Virus record (IMG/VR): IMGVR_UViG_3300042888_000304
Location: 1 to 31,747 of that record
Origin: a virus
Length of the DNA stretch: 31,747 bases
Reading direction: 5' to 3' (one strand)
A model generated the notes under the pieces. That model was not told where the DNA came from. It saw nothing but the letters and a program-made list of their open reading frames with translations, and did no database searches. The translations under genes were made by a program, and so were the position numbers. This document shows positions 19,487-29,032 of this stretch, piece by piece. How positions within the stretch are numbered: position 1 is the stretch's first letter; each line of letters opens with the position of its first letter.

Positions 19487-22400
19487 TTACTTCTTCTTGC
19501 TCTCTGCGCTCGGCACTCCGGTGATCAGTCCGCGCATGTAGTCGATTGGGTCGGTCGGCTCGACTGCACCACGCTCAATATCAACCTGGTAACCGATAGG
19601 GCGACCGAGGACAGACACCGGGACTCCGGTTGCATTCGTGATGAGTGTCAACACATCGCGGACATTCCTGCCTGTCAATTCCTTGTCATCGTCTGCAATA
19701 TTGATGATCGCCTTGCCAACCCCAATAGTTGACGCTTCAAGGGAAGTAATGGATGGGCTGCTCGTAATGCGGTCGTCGTATGGCTTGTCGTTAAACGGTG
19801 CAGTTACCGCTGTGAGAGCGGCCGAACCAAACGGAACGAATCCAGCGACATACCGAGCCTGACTACCAAAGAACCAGTCGGCAACATCGTCAAGGTAGCC
19901 GTCATCATCGTCATCCCAGCCCTGACCGAGCGAACGCGAAATAGCGTCTGACATTAGCGCAGGCAATGCAATGCCAAGGATGTAGATCATCATCAACTTG
20001 CCCTTGTTTCCACGCCAACCCAAATCCCTAAACAACATCACAAATTCATCGGCGTTTAGGTTGGCTGTCATATTGAAGAAGCCCATGAACTGGGTCATGC
20101 TATTGTCAAATGGCGTGCCAACTTGAAATCTTGCAACGTCTTCAGGTGACATGCCGCCTTGTGTCAATCGAACGGCAGCGTCAGCCTGTTGCACGGCTTC
20201 GTACTGAGCCTCGCTGTCAGAAATACTGGCATCAATTTCTGACAGCACTTGGTTGTACTTTCCCAACCAAGTAACAATATTGACAATGTTTTGATTTGCA
20301 GTTTGCAGAAAGTAAGCGTGATGATCCGTCCAATTCTTAAACCGCTGATATTTGCTTGGGTTTAGCAAGAGTTCGTTCATTTGATCTTGCAGTACAAAGA
20401 TTTGACTGTTCATGAAATCGTTCATAAACGGCGATAATGACGCGACATATGCCGCAGTCTTCATTGGATTACGAAAGTAAGTTGACGCAGCGTTCTTTAG
20501 TTCGCCCTTGCTTACTAGTAATGCGGCTGGGAACCATCCCGTAAATTGCTGCATGGCATTTCGCACACCACCCATCATTATTGATATGCCAGTGCGCTTA
20601 CGAATTATGTTCCAACTTTTGTCCCACACTGGGTGAATACCAGGCACACTCGTTGTCTGTCGAGCAGTTCGATTAAGCCAAGGCAACAGAACATCATTAA
20701 TGGCAAACGGCTGAATTGCTGTCAAGTTGTCGGCAAATTTACCCCTGCCAATGATTTTCAACACATCCTTGATTGCCGGCTGAATGTGCGCGAATCGCAA
20801 CACGCTGTCAATGTGGCCAGCAATGAGACGAGCGTCCATTGATAGCGGCTTGTCGTATTCAACACGACCCATCGTGAACCCCATACCAGTGCTAGGCATT
20901 GAAGCGCGGAAGTCCGCTTCAAGTTCTTCCATCTTTGCTTGGCGTTGTGCATCGCGCACAATCATTGCATCTGTCTTTGCGGGTACATATCCACCTCGAT
21001 ATGTGCCAAAGCGATTAGTAAACGACTTTGCTTCAATCTCGTTGAAGTAGTAGCCGTACAGGTCGCGGTGCGCCTTCTGTGCAATTGGCTTGATTTCCTC
21101 AAGCAGATCCCATGTTGCTTGCAGGAACTCAAAGTCTTCCTTGGTCAGTTTGCCCTCGCTGATCATGCGCTCAACAAACGCATCCCACCGCGAGGTATCA
21201 AGTGTGCCGTCTTCGTTGAGTGAACCCCATCCGCGACCAAGAAGCAACTTACGCAAATTGCTCAGGTTTCCCATGTGCATTAGCGCACCAAGTAACTCAG
21301 CCTTGCCGTTGCCGCCGTTGCCAACGCCAAAGGTGTAGTCAAGTTCATCAGACCTAATCTTGCCAACAGGCAAATCGACCTTGTCAAGCAACTCTTTATA
21401 TTTCTTGACATACTTATTCCTAGCAATCTTGTACTCGGTGACCGCGTTCTTGACTGGTCGCCAAATGTACTTCGTTGCTGGGCCGACAGTACCAGATTCT
21501 TGTGGGCCGTCAAATCTTCGCGCCCAGTTTTCGACACGCTGAAGCACTGCACCAGCAGACATCAAATGTTGAATTCGCTTCTGATTCTCAGTCAATGCTT
21601 GCTTTAATCCAAGTGCCTCTTTAGGTATTCCAATTTCTTCAGTTCGTACAATAAGTTCACCCTGAATCTGTGCGACTGACACCATCTTGCCGGCAATCTC
21701 TGCTTGCTTATCACGGCGAGACTGCATCCACAATGCGTCAACCACCTCGCGCATCATGCGGAACTCAGACACCGTGAGCGTTTCGTGGTTGCCACCAGCA
21801 CCAACCCGTTGTGACATTTCAATGATTGGCTTAACAGCCTCGTACATCTCAGGGTTGTACGCTTGCAACTTGTCCGTGTACGCCGACGGCAACTTGTCGT
21901 GCTTGCCTAGCCCGTAGAACGCAAGGATTGAACGAGCAGCGTCAACCAAGTCCATGTTGCGATTCTTGGCGATCTTCTCGTCAGCCTTGAAGAACCTTCT
22001 AAAGTCCTTGAGTGCCTTGTCAACTTCCTCAAGCGCAGCGGTAGAAACCTTGACCAATTGGTTCTGAACTACTTGCGCCTGTTTGGCGCGAATGACCACC
22101 TGTGCCGGCTCGCGGTTCCCGTACTTTGCAGCGAACGCATCCTGACGATCCTTGGCAGCGGTAGCAGCCTGGTCGCCCTTCTTGGTGGCTTCGGCAACGG
22201 CAGTTGCCTCGTCAACCCCAGCAGCGATCTGCTCGTTGTAGGAACGGGTGTAGGAGGTCTTACGAGCCTGTTCAGGAGTCTGACGCTGCTTGTAGGCATC
22301 GGCAGCATCTCGGGCTGCACGGGCCTCTGCGGCGGCGTAATTGCTCGGTCTGATGTTCTCAATCTTCTGTGCGTTGACAATCGTGCTAGCAGCCTGCTGT

Positions 22401-25400
22401 GCAGCGTCGATCATTACACGGACAGGTCGGGTGGCACTTGCAACGAATCGAGCCTCAACACCAATGAAACGCTCGCGAGCCTCATTGTGAAGTGCCTTCT
22501 GTACTTGCACCTCTATCTCAGCAGGGGTGTTCATGTCCCCGTACTCAGCAAGCATGCGAGCGTCGAGCCTGCTGTCAACCTCTTCCTTGACAGGCTTGGC
22601 AGCGAGAAGCGCAAGAACCAACTCGTCACCGCTCTTGAAACCAAACATCTCGGCGACCATGTCGGGGTGCAAGCCATCTTCTGACAGCATTCCAAACTTG
22701 CCATATCCCAACTTAGACAGGTTCTCAGCAGGGATCATCGACTTGACAATCGCTAGGTTCAACTTGTACTTGTCGCTGAAGACCACCATTTCGCCGTTTG
22801 CCACTCGACCCTTGCCAGTCTTAAGGACTGACATCGCCATGTACACAGGCTCGGCTGCAACCTCCTCAGCAATGTCGCTACGCATCTTGTCGCGGATGTC
22901 ATCGTGCTTGGCCTGCATTTCCTTGAGCAGTCGAGTACGGGCGTTTGACAGCCATTCCATCTGACGAAGACTTGCCTTGGTCAAGTCAGTCACGGACTGG
23001 TCGTGCGCTTCCTGCACCATCGCCTGGTACGCAGCCCACCGTGCATCGTCGTATCCGGACTGCTCTTGAGTCAAGAACAGCGGTGTCATGTTGTTGACAG
23101 ACTCCGCGTATTTGATTTGCTTCTCGGTTGCCAACATGCGATCCATCACCCCACGAATCTCGGGTGTCAGCATTGGCAGGTCTTCGCCAAACTTCTCACG
23201 GTAAATGGCGTTGAGTTCATCGCGAATATTCTTGTAAATTGCTCGTAACCAAGCAGAGAATCGGTCGAACACACCCTGCATCTCAACGCTCGGTGACTTG
23301 CCTTCAAACAAATAGATTTCGTGGTTGTAAGCAAACGACTCCCAATACTTGCGTTGCTCCTCAAACGTCATGGCATTCCACGCCGCAAGGTCTTTAATGC
23401 CAAGCCAGTCAAATATGATTTGCAAGTCAGCCGTGATTTGAGGAGGCGCACCAGGCTCGTTGGCAATATTTATATATGTCACCATATAGAAATGTGCCAT
23501 CTCATGCAGGTATGACGATAGATCAGCAGCCGTGTTCAGCGTAGTAATAAACGTGCTGAGGTCAATCGTTGCACGCGGTTTGCCGGATGGCATGGCTTGT
23601 TCAAGGATGCCACCATTGGCAATATTGCTCGTTGCCTTTTTCTGAACGCGGACTGCCGCATCTTCTGATTTAGCAACCTTGCCATCTTTGTTGGAATACT
23701 GCCCGAAATAGGTCGGGTCGTACACCATAAACACCACATCCGGTTCGCCATTGTTGAACTTGGCAAACGTCTTCTTGTCCCAGCCTTCAGGCTTGCGCCC
23801 CTCATCCCATCGCAGTCTTGCCACAGCGCGGAAGCCGTGCGGCGCGTACAGATAAGGAAGCACCGTATCAAATGCATCTAGTCTGCGTCCACCTACAGAC
23901 ACAGCCATTTGCATGAGGGCATGACCAACCGCTGCGTCAGACATTGAGAACACAGAAACAATGTCGTCGCCCTTCAATGCAAATCCACTTAAAGCATCTT
24001 CAGATACAAACAAACGCATGTCAGCGTATTCCTCAACGGTATACGCATAGACAGACGCGCCGAACTCGCTCTTTGATTTGCTTTCTGTAATCAGTCGGTG
24101 AAACGCTATTGGCGATTTTTCTGACTTCTCTAATTCGTGGAACTTAGGAGTGTCAAATGGACGCTTTTCACCGCCGGCTGCTGCGAGTGCGTTTCGTAAT
24201 CTTCCCTGCGGTTGAAACAGCGAGACAACTCTAGCGCGAATTAGTTTTACCAGCCGAGGCTTTGTATTTGTCTTACTGCTGCTTCGGGTGTAAGGGTCGG
24301 GTGATCCCGCAATATTGCCGCGACTGGCCCGGTCATTGCGAATGACGGCGGCTCCATTGAACTGCCGTTTTTCATTGTCAGAGAATCCTCTAGTTGCTGC
24401 CGTGTTACGGGCTTCAACGGGGGAGCCACTTTTCTCTTGTAGTCGTGATTGTCTTGATCGCTCATTGTTGGATTCTCGCTGTAGTGTTTGTGAAATCTTC
24501 TCGTTTGAAACACCAGCAATTCGCGCAACATCCGCTGCTGCGTTGGCGTAGTCAGGTGCTTCATCATCAGCATACCCTTCGATATCTTCCTCATCTATCG
24601 TAATATCTTCTTTTGCAGTCTCATAAAGTCGCTTCTCTGCGTACCACAGGGCGGCCTGTAGGTCTGCCATAGTGAGTTCTGCGTATTCGGGCAATTGCTG
24701 TAATTGCTGAAGAATCGTTGTAAAGATGCCACGAATGCGAACGCGCTCGCCTGGGCCGGCTGGTGCTTCCTTCTGACCGTCAAGGTATTTGGCGAGTCCA
24801 TTACCTGCCTTGCGAACTTCTTGCCCAGCAAAGGTTTCATTCATCTTTGCGCGAACTTCTTTGTCCATACTTGCCTTCTGAATCACAGAAGAAAGTGCAT
24901 CGAAGTCAACGCCACTGCCGGCTTCAACAGCATCAATGACCGCTGTTTGCTTTGGAACTGCTTCACGCAATATGGAAGCCATAGAAGCGCGTTCGTCTTG
25001 AGTGAGCGCAGTGATGACCGTTTGTAATCGCGTTCGTGCATTCTGTGTTTGCACTGGCATTGGCATAATCAATGTGCCAGTCCATCGACCCCATGTACGA
25101 ACTAGCCAACGATCCATTGTCAGACTTCGGAAATCGCCGTACAGATTGCTGAAGAAACCATTGCCAATCTTTGGGCCAAGTACGGCAGCACCCTTGACTA
25201 CCGTGCTTGCGTATTCGCCGCCCGAATCAGTATCGGCAACGATGTACTTCAATTCTTGGATGGTGTATTCAGTCTGAGCAAATCGACGTAGGTTGTCAAT
25301 TCCCCAGGCATCTCGCAATGTGTTGAACAAACTAAGTGAATTGTTGATTGCTTCCTGTGATGTTCCAGCAGCCAAATCTGATGGCATCTTGCCGTCACTC

Positions 25401-28400
25401 TTGTATCGTCGATAAACCATCTCGGCAAGTTCAAAGTTCTTGCCAACCTTAATTCCATTAGACGTAACTGCCAACGCCCATGTAAACGCAAAGCGAGCGT
25501 TCTCGTCTGTCAAAATTTCCGGATGCACCAACGCCATTACAGCGAGTGCTTGGCGCGTTTTCTCGTCATACCAACCAACTGAATTGGGGTTTTGACGCAG
25601 CGCGTACAGAGCATCACGAAGACCAACACGCGTCAAATATTCAGTAGTTTGCGGAGTATCTATAAGAAGATCGACACCGGAACCACCAGCAAGTGTGGTG
25701 GCTTCTTTTTGCATCTCTACTTTAAGATCGCGCCCACGCTCCCACGCACGACTAGTTGCTAGTTTGGCAACAGAATCAAGAGATATGGCATCATCAATTG
25801 CTGTCGGAATGTTTGGTTGCGATTCAGCAGTGGCAACGGTGTCATCGCTTTCTTGAGAAGCCTGTTCATTTATTGCGTTTGCGTCTGCCTTTGCCGCTTG
25901 TTCAAGAACCTGCGGTGCTACCTGCTGGCGAGACAATGAAACCAATGCGCCAATTTCGTCCGTTGATTTTGCTGATCCAAACACATCAATCTTGTTTGAG
26001 TCAGTTGTGAAATACAACTTCTCGCCATCGGGCATGACAAACACAATGCCATCGCTGCCGTTGGCAACCATCCGATCCATTGCTGCCTTTTTATTTTCGT
26101 AGAACTTCTTTGGATCAGTGACAACCTCAACGGTTGGATTCTCCATCCTGACCTGTGCGCCAAGAACCTCATTGGTTCGCTCAACTTGCGCTCCGGATAC
26201 CTCGCTCCACAACTCTTTCAACTTGAATTCGTTTGCTAGTCGTGGGAACAATTGACGGTATTCGCGCACCATTTCTTGCGCGGCGTAGTAAACACTCTTG
26301 TCATCAGCGACATCGGACAGGCCTTCGGCAGTAAATTCAACTTCGTTTAATTCAGAACCGTGGTAGTCAAAGGAAACCTTTTGCTCTGCTTCTGTCAACT
26401 TGCTTTCAATACTTTGAATGCGCTTGTTCAACGCAGCAGCAAGCGCGACAAGTTGATCGTCCTTTACTTGTTCCTTTGTAAACTTTGTTGGCCGCAACAT
26501 GGCATAACGATTGGATGCTTGTTCTGAATCGTTGGTAAACCAAAATCCCTTTAGCGGGTCGGTAGACATTGGAGCAAGACCAAACCGTGATCGCTCGGCT
26601 GCGCCAGTGTCAATCTTTGTCGGATCAAACTTTGTAAACCCACCAGTGCGTGTTCCGTGAAACGCTGAAATTGTTACCGGCTTGCCTTCAACAAATTCGT
26701 ACGTCTTAGATTTTTCGTCGGTGATTACATCAACTTTGACGGCTTGTTCAAGCATTTGCTGCTGAGTCATTTGCTCCGCAGCAGCCTGGACAGCAGACTC
26801 AAATGCCTTGTTTGCGGTGTCCATGTCACCGCGACCTTTAAGTTGGCGGTCATACGCCATTTCTTCTCGGAATTGATCTACGACATATGCAAGACTTGAC
26901 GGTGCTTCATCAGAATCAATAAGACCTTCAATTGTGTCAGCAAGATCACTTGTATTTCCGTAGTCTTCTCCATCAAAATAATTCTTCCATGTTTCCGCAA
27001 GCACCGGATACAACGGCTGCGGTTGCATTGCCGCTTGCTCAAGCGGGGCGGCTGCTGGTGCTGCCTGTCCTTCGCCAATTACCTTTGAGCCATACTTGTT
27101 GTGCCAATCAAGCGGAGTCATATTGAAACGAGCCGACATTACTGTTGCAACAGCAGATGCCACAGAAGCCATTGACCGCGATTCTGACTCCGTGTACCTG
27201 CCAGTAGCAACCAATTGAGCGGTGACGCTGTCGGCTACGGCCTGTGCGCTTTGGTCAATAGCAGCGTCAGCCTTCATCAACTCCATTGCCGATTTCTTCA
27301 TCTCCTCGACAATCTGCTCACGCTCTTTGACGTATTGGTTGTTCTCGGCAATTGACATGTCGTTCGGGTCGAACCGCATGTGTTCTTGCAATGCTTGACC
27401 AAACGCAATGTCGGACAGACGGGCTGCGTACACGGATGTTGGGAACGCAAAGTCAATACCGCTCATGCCCTTGGCATCGGCAATCGCCTTAGTCACGCCT
27501 GGCAAGATGGTTTCGAGTTGCTCGGCAGATACATTGTTCTTAGCCATCGCCTCGCGCAACTTCTCAATGTCAATGAACAAAGTGTGGTTGGCTGTTCCAC
27601 GCGCCTTCTCCTCATACCACTCTTGGTATGAGCGCGGGTTACGACCCTTCAACTTCGATTCTTTTGCGTTCTTGTCGATGTCCTTGAAGAACTGGCGCGT
27701 TGCCTTTGCCTTACGGGCGCGGCGAGCATCACCGATGAAGTTTGCGCCGGGGAGGAACGCACCCATGATTGCCATTCCCTGTCCAACTTCTTTGAATGTC
27801 TCTAGAAATTGTTTCGCTAGTTCGGCGCGACCTTTTTCAGACTTCCACTTCTCCTCGTACAGTGGATCGGTTGCCAACATCGCCATCTCTTGGACATAAG
27901 TACTAACAGCATCTTGGGCAAGTTCTGTTCCTACTTCGGTTGTAACGCCAATTCCATACGACTGCAAGAATCGTTTAAATACATCAAGCATTCCCGTTTG
28001 CTTCAGTGTGTCAATGACTTGTCCTGCAACCTCGCGCTTAATCAACTTCTTTGCTTCGCCAGTCACAAACTTGAGCGGAAGAATTTCAAGTGCAGCCATA
28101 ATTGCCCCACCAATTGGTGCAGCAACAAGAGCCGTGTCTTCAGGAATGCCATCATCAAGCATTTCAACAAATAAGTTGCCGCCTTCAATTTGAAATGACT
28201 GCACGACTCCGGCAGACATCACTCCCATTCCAGCACCGGCAACCATTCCCGGAACCATGCCAATACCACCAGTTGGCGCACCAAGTATCAACCCACCCGC
28301 TACTGCGCCGTACAACGCCATCTCTGCTTGCTTGGGAATCGTTGACTCAATGTTGCCTTCAAGCGCACCGAAACTTTCTAAAAACCCACCACTTGCACGA

Positions 28401-29032
28401 AGTTCATCCAATTCCTGTTTTTGTTGCGCTGCCTTTGCTCGCAGCGATTCCGGAATTGGAACGCCGCTTGCCTTTGCAGCCAACATATCCATGCCAGTAA
28501 GTCCAAGTTCAGTTCCTTTGTACCCTCTTGCTCGTCCAATCAGAAACTCTTCAATCCACGACAAGTCAGGGTTGATCTGCTCACCAGATTCCATGAGGTT
28601 TGGCAGGTCATCGTGCGCGACGGCAGCGAAATCCTTGTTTGCCAACATACGGGCAAGCACAGGGTCGCGCTTAAACAAGTCAAGTTGTGCCAATCGGTCT
28701 GTAGCCAAACGCTGCTCAAGCAACTGCTTGTTGCGAGCGGCAATCTCAGCACCAACCCCAGTCTCGTATCCAAGTCGCTGCGCTGCTGCTGCCTCTTCGG
28801 CGTTGCCAGCAGCGGCCCTAGACATCGACAGCATCATGGCATTGTTTTGTTGGTCAATAATTTGGCGCGTTTGCTTTCTAATCTTGTCAGCAAAGTCATT
28901 GCCAGACGAAACAAAGTCAACCTGTTGCGTCATTGTGTTTGGCAACGCGACAGATCCGGAACTGTTCAATGGATCAATAGGATTTTGTGATGGGGCGTAT
29001 TTGAAACTTGGATCGGTAATATCTGTGTCCAT
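19487..29032 (-). CDS. Giant polyvalent internal virion (DNA-ejection) protein, 3181 aa
   Basis: This fills the place of T7 gp16 in the ejection-protein cluster. N-terminal helices are followed by a Gly-rich hydrophobic region (about 238-320). An ADP-ribosyltransferase-like PolyVal module has SAFHGTRTGGF (789-799), GFWFTN (829-834) and NGSDGIVFV...SNKIDVFG (991-1019). Residues about 1150-1320 form a helical module containing GPKIGNGFF and DRWLVRTWGRW. A possible GNAT-like module (about 1655-1772) has GGRRLDAFDTVLPYLYAPHGF. A zinc-metallopeptidase motif, YLHEMAHFY (H1843, E1844, H1847), has E1898 as possible third ligand. The remainder is long coiled-coil and helical, with a hydrophobic stretch near 3015-3030. 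It would enter the host with the DNA. AGGAAC precedes the ATG, which overlaps the upstream stop (TAATG). Confidence 0.88.
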   Translation of the reverse strand: MDTDITDPSFKYAPSQNPIDPLNSSGSVALPNTMTQQVDFVSSGNDFADKIRKQTRQIIDQQNNAMMLSMSRAAAGNAEEAAAAQRLGYETGVGAEIAARNKQLLEQRLATDRLAQLDLFKRDPVLARMLANKDFAAVAHDDLPNLMESGEQINPDLSWIEEFLIGRARGYKGTELGLTGMDMLAAKASGVPIPESLRAKAAQQKQELDELRASGGFLESFGALEGNIESTIPKQAEMALYGAVAGGLILGAPTGGIGMVPGMVAGAGMGVMSAGVVQSFQIEGGNLFVEMLDDGIPEDTALVAAPIGGAIMAALEILPLKFVTGEAKKLIKREVAGQVIDTLKQTGMLDVFKRFLQSYGIGVTTEVGTELAQDAVSTYVQEMAMLATDPLYEEKWKSEKGRAELAKQFLETFKEVGQGMAIMGAFLPGANFIGDARRARKAKATRQFFKDIDKNAKESKLKGRNPRSYQEWYEEKARGTANHTLFIDIEKLREAMAKNNVSAEQLETILPGVTKAIADAKGMSGIDFAFPTSVYAARLSDIAFGQALQEHMRFDPNDMSIAENNQYVKEREQIVEEMKKSAMELMKADAAIDQSAQAVADSVTAQLVATGRYTESESRSMASVASAVATVMSARFNMTPLDWHNKYGSKVIGEGQAAPAAAPLEQAAMQPQPLYPVLAETWKNYFDGEDYGNTSDLADTIEGLIDSDEAPSSLAYVVDQFREEMAYDRQLKGRGDMDTANKAFESAVQAAAEQMTQQQMLEQAVKVDVITDEKSKTYEFVEGKPVTISAFHGTRTGGFTKFDPTKIDTGAAERSRFGLAPMSTDPLKGFWFTNDSEQASNRYAMLRPTKFTKEQVKDDQLVALAAALNKRIQSIESKLTEAEQKVSFDYHGSELNEVEFTAEGLSDVADDKSVYYAAQEMVREYRQLFPRLANEFKLKELWSEVSGAQVERTNEVLGAQVRMENPTVEVVTDPKKFYENKKAAMDRMVANGSDGIVFVMPDGEKLYFTTDSNKIDVFGSAKSTDEIGALVSLSRQQVAPQVLEQAAKADANAINEQASQESDDTVATAESQPNIPTAIDDAISLDSVAKLATSRAWERGRDLKVEMQKEATTLAGGSGVDLLIDTPQTTEYLTRVGLRDALYALRQNPNSVGWYDEKTRQALAVMALVHPEILTDENARFAFTWALAVTSNGIKVGKNFELAEMVYRRYKSDGKMPSDLAAGTSQEAINNSLSLFNTLRDAWGIDNLRRFAQTEYTIQELKYIVADTDSGGEYASTVVKGAAVLGPKIGNGFFSNLYGDFRSLTMDRWLVRTWGRWTGTLIMPMPVQTQNARTRLQTVITALTQDERASMASILREAVPKQTAVIDAVEAGSGVDFDALSSVIQKASMDKEVRAKMNETFAGQEVRKAGNGLAKYLDGQKEAPAGPGERVRIRGIFTTILQQLQQLPEYAELTMADLQAALWYAEKRLYETAKEDITIDEEDIEGYADDEAPDYANAAADVARIAGVSNEKISQTLQRESNNERSRQSRLQEKSGSPVEARNTAATRGFSDNEKRQFNGAAVIRNDRASRGNIAGSPDPYTRSSSKTNTKPRLVKLIRARVVSLFQPQGRLRNALAAAGGEKRPFDTPKFHELEKSEKSPIAFHRLITESKSKSEFGASVYAYTVEEYADMRLFVSEDALSGFALKGDDIVSVFSMSDAAVGHALMQMAVSVGGRRLDAFDTVLPYLYAPHGFRAVARLRWDEGRKPEGWDKKTFAKFNNGEPDVVFMVYDPTYFGQYSNKDGKVAKSEDAAVRVQKKATSNIANGGILEQAMPSGKPRATIDLSTFITTLNTAADLSSYLHEMAHFYMVTYINIANEPGAPPQITADLQIIFDWLGIKDLAAWNAMTFEEQRKYWESFAYNHEIYLFEGKSPSVEMQGVFDRFSAWLRAIYKNIRDELNAIYREKFGEDLPMLTPEIRGVMDRMLATEKQIKYAESVNNMTPLFLTQEQSGYDDARWAAYQAMVQEAHDQSVTDLTKASLRQMEWLSNARTRLLKEMQAKHDDIRDKMRSDIAEEVAAEPVYMAMSVLKTGKGRVANGEMVVFSDKYKLNLAIVKSMIPAENLSKLGYGKFGMLSEDGLHPDMVAEMFGFKSGDELVLALLAAKPVKEEVDSRLDARMLAEYGDMNTPAEIEVQVQKALHNEARERFIGVEARFVASATRPVRVMIDAAQQAASTIVNAQKIENIRPSNYAAAEARAARDAADAYKQRQTPEQARKTSYTRSYNEQIAAGVDEATAVAEATKKGDQAATAAKDRQDAFAAKYGNREPAQVVIRAKQAQVVQNQLVKVSTAALEEVDKALKDFRRFFKADEKIAKNRNMDLVDAARSILAFYGLGKHDKLPSAYTDKLQAYNPEMYEAVKPIIEMSQRVGAGGNHETLTVSEFRMMREVVDALWMQSRRDKQAEIAGKMVSVAQIQGELIVRTEEIGIPKEALGLKQALTENQKRIQHLMSAGAVLQRVENWARRFDGPQESGTVGPATKYIWRPVKNAVTEYKIARNKYVKKYKELLDKVDLPVGKIRSDELDYTFGVGNGGNGKAELLGALMHMGNLSNLRKLLLGRGWGSLNEDGTLDTSRWDAFVERMISEGKLTKEDFEFLQATWDLLEEIKPIAQKAHRDLYGYYFNEIEAKSFTNRFGTYRGGYVPAKTDAMIVRDAQRQAKMEELEADFRASMPSTGMGFTMGRVEYDKPLSMDARLIAGHIDSVLRFAHIQPAIKDVLKIIGRGKFADNLTAIQPFAINDVLLPWLNRTARQTTSVPGIHPVWDKSWNIIRKRTGISIMMGGVRNAMQQFTGWFPAALLVSKGELKNAASTYFRNPMKTAAYVASLSPFMNDFMNSQIFVLQDQMNELLLNPSKYQRFKNWTDHHAYFLQTANQNIVNIVTWLGKYNQVLSEIDASISDSEAQYEAVQQADAAVRLTQGGMSPEDVARFQVGTPFDNSMTQFMGFFNMTANLNADEFVMLFRDLGWRGNKGKLMMIYILGIALPALMSDAISRSLGQGWDDDDDGYLDDVADWFFGSQARYVAGFVPFGSAALTAVTAPFNDKPYDDRITSSPSITSLEASTIGVGKAIINIADDDKELTGRNVRDVLTLITNATGVPVSVLGRPIGYQVDIERGAVEPTDPIDYMRGLITGVPSAESKKK

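Noticed and set aside
22058-22684. Long plus-strand ORF (208 codons) opposite the giant gene
   Set aside because: It lies entirely antisense to a well-supported coding frame, has no ribosome-binding site and its composition is typical of a shadow frame.
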